This document shows positions 1 to 12,240 of a stretch of 64,000 bases of DNA, piece by piece. Each line of letters opens with the position of its first letter. Position 1 is the stretch's first letter. The notes under the pieces were generated by a model. It did no database searches and was not told the origin of the DNA. It worked only from the letters and a program-made list of their open reading frames with translations. Both the position numbers and the translations under genes were made by a program. This DNA comes from Aegilops tauschii subsp. strangulata (taxonomy: Eukaryota > Streptophyta > Magnoliopsida > Poales > Poaceae), in NCBI RefSeq assembly GCF_002575655.3, contig NC_053040.3:462320780-462384779 (forward strand), in the 5' to 3' direction.

Positions 1-196
1 GCTTCCGTTCCCGGATCTCACGGGATTTAAAATTTGGAGAAGTGCGCGGGACGGAGGGCACCGCAGTAAACAGGACGGATTAGGCAGGGACGCCTCGATC
101 CTCACGTTGCCTTTTTCGCCACGTACTGAGCGCGCGACTGTTGCAGGATTTGACAAGATTGCTTGGGTCCACCGGTCAGCCACTCGGAAGTAGGCC

Positions 197-203
197 TATA
201 TAA
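197..203 (+). promoter_or_regulatory. TATA box of the antisense ORF of the Tat element
   Basis: TATATAA lies 121 bp before the first ATG of the plus-strand extra ORF (324), in a pyrimidine-rich leader. Its position and orientation suggest a promoter internal to the retrotransposon that is independent of the LTR and points against gag-pol. Function is inferred from sequence only. Confidence 0.55.
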
Positions 204-2589
204 GGTCTTCGGGCTGATGTGTTTTGCATAGTGCGCCTCGTTCCCCTTCTTCCTCCTCTGCTTCTCCACCGCATTCGCCCTCACTCTCGATGCCACCGCC
301 CCGTCCGCGTACAACCTACTGCGATGGGGAAAGACAAGACGGCGGCTCTGGAGCGCGCGAAGAAGGCGACGGCGGCAGCGAAGGGCAAGAAGACGAGTCG
401 GGGGGGTCGTCATCGAGGTCTGGCCTGCCGCCTGGCTGGATCCAGGGCGACTAGATCCGATCCATGATTCAGAAGGAGGACATGGAAGATCTGGTCAAAG
501 GGGGCTTGATTGCCCACGGGTCCTGGCGGTTGCCGGGAAACAAGACCGAGCCGCGGCCACAAGACGGTGAGTGTGTCCTCCTTGCAACTCATGTTGACCG
601 GGGTTTCTCCCTGCCTCCTCATCCTTTTTTCCGGGGTTTAATGAACTTCTTTGGAGCCCAACTCCATCACTTTTCCCCCAACACCATCACATATCTCATT
701 GCGTTTGTTTCTCTGTGTGAGAATTTCTTGGGCTGTCGACTGCACTGGGGTCTCTTCAAACACATATTTACTTGTCGCTCCCAGTCTATAAAAAAGGCTA
801 ATCCGAGTGATGAGAGGACACATGTGATCCAAATGTGCGGAGGTCAAGGAATTCAGATGAGGGGTAGGAGCACTTTTCCAGCTATGACACTCCCGATTCA
901 GTTAGAGGGTGGCAATCAACTTGGTTTTACTGTAAAGACCAACCGATCCCTGGTTAGTTGACTGGACTTCCTCCCTTTTCCATGGACCGAGTCCAGCCGC
1001 CCTCTCCTTTGAAAGTGACCCCAACGGAGAAAGCAGAGGTGAACATGCTAGTCGAACGAGTAGTCCAGTTAGTCCGTGAAGGCGTGACTGGCACGGACTT
1101 GCTTGAAGTGTTTCTCAGTCGACGCGTCCAGCCACTCCAGGCCCGCGATCATCCTATGTGGATGTACTCGGGTATTGATGACACCACTTGGATCCACCTG
1201 GAGGAAGTCACCGAGGAGGTAGTAGAGTAGTGGCTGCAGGGCATCACTGGTAACAAAGACAACCCCATGGGGTCCAGGAGGGTTCCACCATTCGACAACG
1301 CCAATGAACCAGACAAGGTCTGATCTTTACTGTCGAATGCTTTTTGTTCTGATTTGTAACTGTGCTTCAACCTGATTGACATTTGTGCAATTCTTTGCCT
1401 CGCAGATCTATACTGAGATGTACTCGATGCCCAACGGAGAGCAAGTCCAGAAAGGAGAGGAAAGCGGAGGCGACAGCGGCAACTAGAATTCTGACGGTGG
1501 AGGTGATGAAGAAAACAAAGACTCAAGAAGCGGCGAGGAGGTCGACTCTCCACCTCACTCGGAAAGACTCTCCAAGCAGAAGCACGACCCAGCAAGTGTT
1601 GGTGGCAAAGCAGTCGCACCAAGTACGCATACCTCGAAGCGCACTCGAACTTCTTCCCCCATTCCGACTGAAAAGGCCCCGAAGCAGCTCAAGGTAGCAC
1701 CCTCAAAGCCTCGGAAGGCCTTGCCTAAGATCAAAGTGGACGTCCCCGTCGCTTCTGGGTAATCATTGTGCTTTTTCTCTTTGCTTTTGCATAGTTTGAC
1801 CTTCAGTCGACTCACTCTCCTGCTTGACCGAGTGAATTCAGAAATTTACAGTGCCGCTACTTCTGGGACTTCCATTTACAAGGATGGTGATGACGAGGAG
1901 ATGGAAGACGCGGCCACACCCAAAGCGAGTATGACTCCTGCCATCTTGTCTTTACTTTGCCAGCTATTTTCACGGTCGACTGAACTCTTGCGGTCAATTC
2001 TTTTGCAGCTTCACAGAATGTTATTGAACTTCCAGACGACGATGAAGATTTGCCATAAAAGCCCACGGGAAGGAGGAGCAGGACCTCAGGCAGGAGGGTG
2101 CCAGCTAGCAAGATGCCCCAGACGACGCCAGCGTTCGAACCAGTGATCCAGCAGTCCGGAGACCTCAACCGAGCTTCTGTTACTTTTGCGGATCCTGTGT
2201 CGAGTGAACGTCCTTCAGCGTCGACTGCACAAGCCCCTGTTTCGTCTATGCAACTCCATGCCTCAGATCCCCAAGCTGCTGCAACTGCTCCTCCAGCTCC
2301 GCTTTTCGCCACCCATCACGTCCCAGAGGATCAGGTGAGCGCTGCCAAGGAAGCCATATGCCAAGCAGGCCTTATGATGGAGCAGATGAAGGTGGTGCGC
2401 GAGGCTAGTCAGGCTGCATATGATGCCAGCTCGGCTCTCCAGACCAATGTCCAGGTTAGTTGATTGCCAACTGATCTTTAGCTTGACGCTTGTTCTGTTA
2501 GGATATGTTACTTGAAAACTGCTGCTTTATTATCTGCAAGATGTCCGTGAATGAGCGTTCTGGAACCATAATGTGCATCTATCAAGAGT

Positions 2590-3065
2590 CCACATCCTGC
2601 ATCTGTACACCCACCGGGTGTTTCAAGTTTTTTGAGTAATTTTTCCACTTGAGTCAACTAGGTTAGGTCGAGTGTGTCTTTGAACTAGTGGAGCACGTAG
2701 AGTGCACCCACTGGGTGTAGTCCCCGAGGCCACCGTCGAATGTTTGATTCGGCGGGGGTCTTTGAACAGAATTTTTCTTGACATTCTTCCACTCGGCCTG
2801 GGCGGACCATGTCGAGTGGAACCTGAACCAGTGGGGGCACACTGAGTGCACCGACGGGGTGTAGTGCCTGAGACCGTAGTCAACTGCGGGCAGTCGGCTA
2901 TGGTCTGAGAACAACTGTTGCCCTTCTTCTCTCTCTTTTTTTCTCGACTGGATGGACCAAGTCGATTGAAAAGTCGAACCAGTGGGGGCACGCTAAGTGC
3001 ACCCACTGGGTGTAGTCCCCGAGACTACTGTTGAATGTTTGATTCGGCAGTAGTCTTAGAACTCT
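2590..3065 (+). repeat. Diverged direct repeats inside intron 4 of the antisense ORF
   Basis: Intron 4 (2455-3136) is much longer than the other introns and holds about three diverged copies of a block containing CACCCACTGGGTGTAGTCCC, followed by a stretch with GTTTGATTCGGC. Copies start near 2690, 2830 and 2985. No coding potential is evident. Confidence 0.6.
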
Positions 3066-4162
3066 TTGAACTTGTACTTTATTGCTCGGAAGCAACCAAT
3101 CTTTGTTTCTGTCGACTGACTGTCCCCTGACCGCAGAGATCTTGTTAACTTGGAGCCCGGTTTGCTGAATTGGAGCAAAAACAGATCCAGCTCAATCTTG
3201 ATCTGGAGTTGGCCAAGGAAAACTTGCAGAAGGCTAAGGATGATACTGCTGGTATGGGAGGTAAAAACTTGTCGACTGATTCTCTTGCCATCTTTTCCCT
3301 CATTTTTCTGCCCCGAGTATTATTCTTTTTAGAAAAAATGAGGCAAGCCTTGGAGAAGAAGGATCTTGACCTTGCAGCCGCGCAGAAAACGGCAGAAGAG
3401 AAAATAGCACTCGTCGACCAGAAGCTGGCTTCAGTCGGAAAGTTAGAAGAAGAAAATGCCAAGCTGAAGATTGCTCTTAATGAAGCCAACAAGGAAGTGA
3501 CGCGACTGAAGAAGGATAAGGGGACTCTGACCGACAAAGTGAAAGACCTCACCCGCAAGAGAGACAAGCTAGAGGTTTATCTGGGAGGGCTCGCCAGGAC
3601 GTTGTTCCTTATGCTTGAAGGTACTTGTCCTTGTCCGGTTGATTTGCTATCGTCGATTCGTCATAAAACTGTCGACTCATTATTTCTCTGTGAGTGCAGA
3701 ATTCTGCCAAAACTTCGAGGAAGAGACTGGGCGAATCGAGATGAGCTTGGACCCCATCAACTCCCCTGTTAAAGATGAAGCTGCCATGAACGTGCTCCGA
3801 CTGGAATCTCGTCTTGCCAGCATCATGGACTACCTCGCTCAACTGAAGGTTGCGGTATTGCGGATCGACACGGCGCTCTGGCCAAGGGTGACACTCCAAA
3901 ATGACCTCGAGTCTCTGATGACTCGACTCAATGAGATCCTCGGTCAAGTGCAGGAATGGAAGAAGTCATCTGCTCGGTGTGGTGCTCACGTGGCTCTGTC
4001 TCTAGTTCGTGTCCACTCCAAAGAAGCCAAGGAAGAGAAACTAGCAGCGCTCAAGGTCGCCAACACCAAGAAGCTTGACTTCCAGTCCTTCATGGAAACC
4101 TTCATTGAAGCAGCCACTCGCATTGCAGTTGGAATCGACTTGGATGAGTTCGTCGAGCCTGC

Positions 4163-5736
4163 TGATACGTCTCCAACGTATCTATAATTTTTTATTGTTC
4201 CATGCTATATTATATTCTTTTTTGGACATTATTGGGCTTTATTATACACTTTTATATTATTTTTGGGACTAACCTATTAACCGGAGGCCCAGCCCAGAAT
4301 TGCTGGTTTTTGCCTATTTCAGAGTTTCACAGAAAAAGAATATCAAACGGAGTCCAAACGGAATGAAACCTTCGGGAACGTGATTTTCGGAATGAACGTG
4401 ATCCAGAGGACTTGGACCCTACGTCAAGACATCAACCAGGAGGGCACGGGGTAGGGGGCACGCCTACCCCCTCTGGGCGCGCCCTCCACCCTTGTGGGCC
4501 CCACGTTGCTCCACCGACGTACTTCTTCCTCCTATATATACCTATGTACCCCCAAACTACCAGATACGGAGCCAAAAACCTAATTCCACCGCCGCAACCT
4601 TCTGTACCCGTGAGATCCCATCTTGGGGCCTTTTCCGGAGCTCCGCCGGAGGGGGCATCGATCATGGAGGGCTTCTACATCAACACCATAGCCTCTCCGA
4701 TGATGGGTGAGTAGTTTACCTTAGACCTTCGGGTCCATAGTTATTAGCTAGATGGCTTCTTCTCTCTTTTTGGATCTCAGTACAATGTTCTCCCCCTCTC
4801 TTGTGGAGATCTATTCGATGTAATCTTCTTTTGCGGTGTGTTTGTTGAGACCAATGAATTGTGGGTTTATGATCAAGTTTATCTATGAACAATATTTGAA
4901 TCTTCTCTGGATTCTTTTATGTATGATTGGTTATCTTTGCAAATCTCTTCGAATTATCAGTTTGGTTTGGCCTACTAGATTGATCTTTCTTGCTATGGGA
5001 GAAGTGCTTAGCTTTGGGTTCAATCTTGCGGTGTCCTTTCCCAGTGACAGTAGGGGCAGCAAGGCACGTATTGTATTGTTGCCATCGAGGATAACAAGAT
5101 GGGGTTTATATAATATTGCATGAGTTTATCCCTCTACATCATGTCATCTTGCTTAAAGCGTTACTCTGTTCTTATGAACTTAATACTCTAGATGCATGCT
5201 AGATAGCGGTCGATGTGTGGAGTAATAGTAGTAGATGCAGGCAGGAGTCGGTCTACTTGTCTCGGACGTGATGCCTATATACATGATCATACCTAGATAT
5301 TCTCATAACTATGCTCAATTCTGTCAATTGCTCAATAGTAATTTGTTCACCCACCGTAATACTTATGTTCTTGAGAGAAGCCACTAGTGAAACCTATGGC
5401 CCCCGGGTCTATTTTCCATCATATTAATCTTCCAATACTTAGCTATTTTTATTGCCTTTTACTTTACTTTGCATCTTTATCATAAAAATACCAAAAATCT
5501 TATCATATCATATCTATCAGATCTCACTCTCGTAAGTGACCGTGAAGGGATTGACAACCCCTTTATTGCGTTGGTTGCGAGGATTTATTTGTTTGTGTAG
5601 GTGCGAGGGACTCGTGTGTGGCCTCCTACTGGATTGATACCTTGGTTCTCAAAAACTGAGGGAAATACTTACGCAGCTCTACTCCATCACCCTTTCCTCT
5701 TCAAGGGAAAACCAACGCAGTGCTCAAGAGGTAGCA
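4163..5736 (+). repeat. 5' LTR of Athila-type copy 1
   Basis: 1574-bp LTR with TG...CA ends. TATATATA at 4533-4540 is the likely core promoter, preceded by a GC-rich inverted stretch with GGCGCGCC-like motifs. It is near-identical to the LTR at 10155 and, in reverse, to those at 41406 and 56651. Confidence 0.92.
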
Positions 5737-5747
5737 AGAAGGATTTC

Positions 5748-5765
5748 TGGCGCCGTTGCCGGGGA
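5748..5765 (+). other. Primer-binding site, tRNA-Asp type
   Basis: TGGCGCCGTTGCCGGGGA begins 11 bp after the LTR and is complementary to the 3' end of plant tRNA-Asp, the usual Athila primer. The same site occurs in reverse at 56622-56639. Confidence 0.85.
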
Positions 5766-5960
5766 GTCTACGCAAAAGTCAACATACCAAGTACCCATCA
5801 CAAACCCTTATCTCCCGCATTACATTATTTGCCATTTGCCTCTCGTTTTCCTCTCCCCCACTTCACCCTTGCCGTTTTATTCACCTTCTTCCCCGTATGC
5901 CTTTTTGTCTGTGTTTCCATGTGCCTTCTGTTTGCTTGCATCTTTGCTTGCTAAAAATCT

Positions 5961-7347
5961 ATGGATCCACTTAAAGTGTTCTACTTGGATCATCTTCGAT
6001 CCTTATGCGCTCGTGCTGAAACCCCAACTAGCCTAGTTGATGGGAAATATTTAGATGAGCATGCTCATTTTGTGCGTCGCCGTTTGTCTGAAAAAGGGAG
6101 ACTCTTATGGAATCAAATAAACAAATTGATGTGTTATGCTTGGAATCTTTGTGAAATTTATGATTTTACTTGTTGCTCTGAAAACCTTAAGAAACACCTT
6201 CCCTATCAATGTGAGTTTAGTGATAATGGAATCGTATCTTCGTATGCTAAGGGTGTTTATAATTACTATGATGTTCAACAAATTGAAGAATTTGTTGCTT
6301 TTAAGGGTGCTTATGAAATTGCTTCTTTGATTGAAACGTATGATGCTACACTTTACAAATCTGAAAATTTTGCCATACTTAAATATTGTTATGATAATTA
6401 TGCTTCCAATGCCTATGTTAAACCATATATTGAGGACTCCCCCGCTGTCCAAGAAGAGGCTAATATTTTGCAAGAGTCCATGGAGGAAGAAAATAATGAT
6501 ATGCATGAATCTATAGATAAATATGATTTCGATGATTTGATTGAAATATCCCTTGATGAACATGATGCTTGCTATTCTTGTGGCCATGATGCCAATATTT
6601 ATAAAGATGAATTTACTATATTTCCATATGTTAAACATGAGATCGTTGCTATTGCACCCATACTTGGTAGTTCCTTCGATGAAAAGCATAGTTGCAATGA
6701 TGTTGCTATAAATTATCTTGATGTCAACTGTGCTAATAATATGCAAAACCCTAAGCTTGGGGATGCTAGTTTTGCTATGTCCTCTACTTGTTGCAATGAT
6801 CATGATTGGGGTGATTCTTCTTACGATCTTGAAAATTTACTTACTCCCCATGATGAATATGAGATTGATAATAATGCTTGCAATAATATTGAAAGTGGGT
6901 TTGGAAGAGTGTCAACTTTAGATCCCACATATTTGGAGAATGTTCAATCTTATGGTATTTTTGATAAAAGTGGGTTTGCAGAGGTCATGACTTTAGCTAA
7001 TGTTAATCCCACTATTTTGGAAGAGTGTCAACTTTGCATGCATGTGGATCGTGTTAGAAAATATTTTATGTGATAGCTATATTGTTGAATTTTCTTATGA
7101 TCCTACATGTAATTATTATGAGAGAGGAAAATATGGTTGTAGAAATTTTCATGTTACAAAATTACCTCTCGTCATGTTGAGATTGCTATTGTTTCTTTCC
7201 GCTTCCTTGCATTTGCTAGTTTTTGCTTGCCTTGCAAATTTGTTTGCTTATAATATGCCTATGCATAGGAAGTATGTTAGACTTAGATGTGTTTGTCACG
7301 TGTTTTATGATGCTCTCTTTGCGTTTCAATTCTTGTCTTTCATGTGA
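5961..7347 (+). pseudogene. Unknown protein ORF of the non-autonomous Athila-type element, frameshifted near its C terminus
   Basis: The ATG at 5961 opens a 370-codon frame (stop 7073). Reading then continues convincingly in the +1 frame to 7347, with CDSYIVEFSYDPTC followed by a strongly hydrophobic stretch at about 7164-7255 that looks like one transmembrane segment. A one-base frameshift near 7045 probably separates two parts of one protein of about 460 residues. The N-terminal 120 residues are basic and Leu-rich; the middle is very acidic (Asp/Glu/Asn-rich) with a CYSCGHD patch. Near the end two related segments begin SGFGRVSTLDPT and SGFAEVMTLANV. No gag, zinc knuckle or enzyme motif is visible. 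It occupies the position where gag lies in the related copy at 54352-56430. Function unknown. Confidence 0.6.
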
Positions 7348-10154
7348 GCATCATTAAAATTATCAATGCCTAGCTAAAAGGCTTTAAAGAATAGCGCTTG
7401 TTGGGAGGCAACCCAATTTTATTTTTTGTTTTTTGCTTTTTGCTTCTGTTTAGGAATAAATATTTGATCTAGCCTCTGGTTAGATGTGTTTTTATGTTTT
7501 AATTAGTGTTTGTGCCAAGTTTAACCTATAGGATCTTCTTGGATGATAGTTATTTGATCTTGCTGAAAATTCCAGAAACTTTCTGTTCACGAAAATAATT
7601 GTTAAAAATCACCAGAACGTGATAAAATATTGATTCCAATTGCTGATGATCAATAAACAAATTTTCTAGGTCGTCCTATTTTGGCTGAAGTTTTGGAGTT
7701 CCAAAAGTTTGCGTTAGTTACAGATTACTACAGACTGTTCTGTTTTTGACAGATTCTGTTTTTCGTGTGTTGTTTGCTTATTTTGATGAATCTATGGCTA
7801 GTAAAATAGTTTATAAACCATATATAAGTTGGAATACAGTAGGTTTAACACAATATAAATAAATAATGAGTTCATTACAGCGCCTTGAAGTGGTGTTTTG
7901 TTTTCTTTCGCTAACGGAGCTCACGAGATTTTCTGTTAAGTTTTGTGTTGTGAAGTTTTCAAGTTTTGGGTAAAAGATTTGATGGATTATGGAACAAGGA
8001 GTGGCAAGAGCCTAAGCTTTGGGATGCCCATGGCACCCCAAGATAATCTAAGGACACCTAAAAGCCAAAGCTTGGGGATGCTCCGGAAGGCATCCCCTCT
8101 TTCGTCTACTTCCATCGGTAACTTTACTTGGAGCTATATTTTTATTCACCACATGTATGTGTTTTGCTTGGAGCGTCTTGTATTATTTGAGTCTTTATTT
8201 GTTATTTTACCACAATCATCCTTGCTGTACACACCTTTTGAGAGAGACACACTTGATTCGTAATTTATTAGAATACTCTATGTGCTTCACTTATATCTTT
8301 TGAGCTATATAGTTTTTGCTCTAGTGCTTCACTTATATCTTTTAGAGAACGGTGGTGGTTTTGTTTTAGAGAAACTATTGTTCTCTCATGCTTCACTTAG
8401 ATTATTTTGAGAGTCCTGCAAAACAGCATGGTAATTTGCTTTAATTATGATAGGCATTCAAGATTAGTAAAAAAATTCTTATGAGTGTGTTGAATACTAT
8501 GAGAAGTTAAATGCTTGATAATTGTTTTGAGATATGGAGATGATGATATTAGAGTCATGCTAGTTGAGTAGTTGTGAATTTGAGAAATACTTGTGTTAAA
8601 GTTTGTGATTCCCGTAGCATGCACGTATGGTGAACCGTTATGTGATGAAGTCGGAGCATGATTTATTTATTGATTGTCTTCCTTATGAGTGGCGGTCGAG
8701 GATGAGCGATGGTCTTTTCCTACCAATCTATCCCCCTAGGAGCATGCGCGTAATACTTTGCTTTGATAACTTGTAGACTTTTGCAATAAGTATATGAGTT
8801 CCTTATGACTAATGTTGAGTCCATGGATTATACGCATTTTTCTTCCTTCCACCATTGCTAGCCTCTCTAATACCGCGCATTTTTCGCCGGTAACATACAC
8901 CCACCATATACCTTCCTCAAAACAGCCACCATACCTACCTATCATGGTATTTCCATAGCCATTCCGAGATATATTGCCATGCAACTTTCCACCGTTCTAT
9001 TTATTATGATACGCTCCATCATTGCCATATTGCTTTGCATGATCATGTAGTTGACATCGTATTTGTGGCAAAGCCACCATTCATAATTCTTTCATACATG
9101 TCACTCCTGATTCATTGCATATCCCGGCACACCGCCGGAGGCATTCACATAGAGTCATATTTTGTTCTAAGTATTGAGTTGTAATTGTTGAGTTGTAAGT
9201 AAATAAAAGTGTGATGATCATCATTTTTAGAGCATTGTCCCAAGTGAGGAAAGGATGATGGAGATTATGATTCCTCCACAAGTCGGGATGAGACTCCGGA
9301 CTAAATAAAAAAAAGAGAGAAAGGCCATAAAAAAAAAGAAGGCCCAAAAAATGATGAGAGAAAAAGTGAGAAGGGACAATGTTCTATCCTTTTACCACAC
9401 TTGTGCTTCAAAGTAGCACCATGATCTTCATGATAGAGAGTCTCCTATGATATCACTTTCATATACTAGTGGGAAATTTTCATTGTAGAACTTGGCTTGT
9501 ATATTCCAATGATGGGCTTCCTCAAAATGCCCTAGGTCTTCATGAACAAGCAAGTTGGATGCACACCCACTTAGTTCCTTTTGTTGAGCTTTCATATACT
9601 TATAGCTCTAGTGCATCCGTTGCATGGCAATCCCTACTCACTCACATTGATATCTATTAATGGGCATCTCCATAGCCCATTGATACGCCTAGTTGATGTG
9701 ACACTATCTTCTCCCTTTTTGTCTTCTCCACAACCACCATTCTATTCCACATATAGTGCTATGTCCATGGCTCACGCTCATGTATTGCGTGAAGATTGAA
9801 AAAGTTAGAGAACATCAAAAGTATGAAACAATTGCTTGGCTTGTTATCGGGGTTGCGCATGATTTAAATACTTTGTGTGGTGAAGGTAGAGCATAGCCAG
9901 ACTATATGATTTTGTAGGGATAACTTTCTTTTGCCATGTTATTTTGAGAAGACATAATTGCTTAGTTAGTATGCTTGAAGTATTATTTTTCTATGTCAAT
10001 ATTAAACTTTTATCTTGAATCTTTCGGATCTGAATATTCATACCACAATTAAGAGTATTACATTGAAATTATGCCAAGTAGCATTCCACATCAAAAATTC
10101 TGTTTTTATCATTTACCTACTCAAGGACGAACAGGAATTAAGCTTGGGGATGCT
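7348..10154 (+). other. Non-coding 3' internal region of Athila-type copy 1
   Basis: AT-rich, with no ORF I trust. The same region is present in reverse in the second Athila-type element (42983-43482 and 52051-54351): for example the GCGCTTGTTGGGAGGCAAC block (7396 here), the AAGCTTTGGGATGCCC block near 8015 and the block around 9640. Its conservation between copies with different coding parts suggests it matters for packaging or replication. It ends with AAGCTTGGGGATGCT, the likely plus-strand primer region next to the 3' LTR. Confidence 0.7.
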
Positions 10155-11729
10155 TGATACGTCTCCAACGCATCTATAATTTTTTATTGTTCCATGCTAT
10201 ATTATATTCTGTTTTGGAAATTATTGGGCTTTATTATACACTTTTATATTATTTTTGGGACTAACCTATTAACCGGAGGACCAGCCCAGAATTGTTGTTT
10301 TTTTGCCTATTTTAGAGTTTCGCACAAAAAGAATATCAAACGGAGTCCAAACGGAATGAAACCTTCGGGAACGTGATTTTCGGAACGAACGTGATCCAGA
10401 GGACTTGGACCCTACGTCAAGACATCAACCAGGAGGGCACGAGGTAGGGGGCGCACCTACCCCCTCTGGGCGCGCCCTCCACCCTCGTGAGCCCCACGTT
10501 GCTCCACCAACGTACTTCTTCCTCCTATATATACCTACGTACCCCCAAACTACCAGATACGGAGCCAAAAACCTAATTCCACTGCCGCAACCTTCTGTAC
10601 CCATGAGATCCCATCTTGGGGCCTTTTCCGGAGCTCCGTCGGAGGGGGCATCGATCACGGAGGGCTTCTACATCAACACCATAGCCTCTCCGATGATGTG
10701 TGAGTAGTTTACCTCAGACCTTCGGGTCCATAGTTATTAGCTAGATGGCTTCTTCTCTATTTTTGGATCTCAATACAATGTTCTCCCCCCCTCTTGTGGA
10801 GATCTATTCGATGTAATCTTCTTTTGTGGTGTGTTTGTTGAGACCGATGAATTGTGGGTTTATGATCAAGTTTATCTATGAACAATATTTGAATCTTCTC
10901 TGAATTCTTTTATGTATGATTGGTTATCTTTGCAAATCTCTTCGAATTATCGGTTTGGTTTGGCCTACTAGATTGGTCTTTCTTGTAATGGGAGAAGTGC
11001 TTAGCTTTGGGTTCAATCTTGCGGTGTCCTTTCCCAGTGACAGTAGGGGCAGCAAGGCACGTATTGTATTGTTGCCATCGAGGATAACAAGATGGGGTTT
11101 ATATCATATTGCATGAGTTTATCCCTCCACATCATGTCTTCTTGCTTAAAGCGTTACTCTGTTCTTATGAATTTAATACTCTAGATGCATGCTGGATAGC
11201 GGTCGATGTGTGGAGTAAAAGTAGTAGATGCAGGCAGGAGTCAGTCTACTTGTCTCGGACGTGATGCCTATATACATGATCATACCTAGATATTCTCATA
11301 ATTATGCTCAATTCTGTCTGTTGCTCAACAGTAATTTGTTCACCCACCGTAATACTTATGCTCTTGAGAGAAGCCACTAGTGAAACCTATGGCCCCCGGG
11401 TCTATTTTCCATCATATTAATCTTCCAATACTTAGCTATTTTTATTGCCTTTTATTTTACTTTGCATCTTTATCATAAAAATACCAAAAATATTATCTTA
11501 TCATATCTATCAGGTCTCACTCTCATAAGTGACCCTGAAGGGATTGACAACCCCTTTATTGCGTTGGTTGCGAGGATTTATTTGTTTGTGTAGGTGCGAG
11601 GGACTCGTGCATGGCCTCCTACTGGATTGATACCTTGGTTCTCAAAAACTGAGGGAAATACTTACGCTGCTCTACTGCATCACCCTTTCCTCTTCAAGGG
11701 AAAACCAACGCAGTGCTCAAGAGGTAGCA
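10155..11729 (+). repeat. 3' LTR of Athila-type copy 1
   Basis: 1575 bp, with the same ends as the 5' LTR, TATATATA at 10526-10533, and only scattered substitutions relative to 4163-5736. It is followed by the CCTGC duplication. Confidence 0.92.
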
Positions 11730-11969
11730 CCTGCCAGCCCTCCTCCTACGGAGTAAACAAACTTTATGCTCTGATTAAATTTGCCTCAGAATGCCAAGTG
11801 ATTTTGTAACCGTTAAACTCCTTCGGGCATGATGCTTGAGTACTTTTATCTACAGTTCGGAACCTCGTGGGATTTATATAAACTTGGTTTTTCCTTGAAT
11901 ATGCTTGTCTTTGTCTCCGAGTGGAATTTGTTTCTTCACTCAGAACAGACTTTTGTACTTGTGATGCAG

Positions 11970-12205
11970 CTCTCAAGAGAAGGTCGCAGACGACCTACAC
12001 CTCGTCGTCCTTGCGAATTGAGATGGAGCGTACGTTGTATTCGTAGCGCAACTCTGAGGAGAGGGCCGCAGAGGACCTGCACCTCGTCGTCCTTGCGGAT
12101 CGAGATGGAGCGTATGTTGTATTTGTGGCACAGCTCTGAGGAGAGGGTCGCAGACGACCTGCACCTCGTCGTCCTTGCGGATCGATACGAAGCGTGTGGC
12201 CAAGT
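11970..12205 (+). repeat. Three tandem copies of an 81-82-bp unit in the Tat element
   Basis: The core CACCTCGTCGTCCTTGCG recurs at about 11998, 12080 and 12161, in sequence between the antisense ORF and pol. Apparent ORFs here are by-products of the repeat. Confidence 0.8.
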
Positions 12206-12240
12206 CCCCGAGGGAGAGGATTGCTCTTCACTCAGAGATT

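Larger units (their letters stand above)
4163..11729 (+). mobile_element. Athila-lineage (Sabrina/WHAM-type) non-autonomous LTR retrotransposon, copy 1
   Basis: Complete element: LTRs 4163-5736 and 10155-11729, both TGATACGTCTCC...GGTAGCA, flanked by the duplication CCTGC (4158-4162 and 11730-11734). A perfect tRNA-Asp-type primer site follows the 5' LTR. Internal DNA encodes one large unknown ORF and about 2.8 kb of non-coding sequence. There is no gag, protease, RT or integrase, so movement would need a helper element. It sits in the last codons of the antisense Tat ORF. The Sabrina/WHAM name is from recall. Confidence 0.9.
324..11756 (+). pseudogene. Antisense extra ORF of the Tat element (putative gypsy-type transposase domain), split by a nested retrotransposon
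   Basis: A multi-exon gene can be followed by GT-AG junctions: exons 324-1318, 1406-1758, 1852-1928, 2009-2454, 3137-3260, 3333-3620 and 3700-4162, then the last codons at 11735-11756 (TAA) after the Athila insertion. The first exon has a basic Lys/Ala-rich start, then a stretch (about 600-790) resembling the Pfam 'putative gypsy type transposon' domain (PF04195-like), including the motif HPFFRGLMNFFG. Middle exons are acidic, Ser/Pro/Lys-rich and low complexity. Exons 5-7 form a long predicted coiled coil. Damage includes a frameshift in the G run near 400, TAG at 452, a frameshift near 890, TAG at 955, TAG at 1228, TAG at 1443 and TAA at 3146. Its function in Tat elements is not known. It was probably a nuclear or particle-associated protein, but nothing here shows which. 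Confidence 0.75.

Noticed and set aside
4412..4714. 100-codon ORF repeated in all four Athila-type LTRs (also near 10405, 42430, 57674)
   Set aside because: It overlaps the LTR core promoter, and its persistence follows from LTR conservation. The start varies between copies.
6105..6803. 232-codon minus-strand ORF rich in Ile
   Set aside because: Reverse complement of the AT-rich plus-strand ORF of the Athila-type element; no motif.
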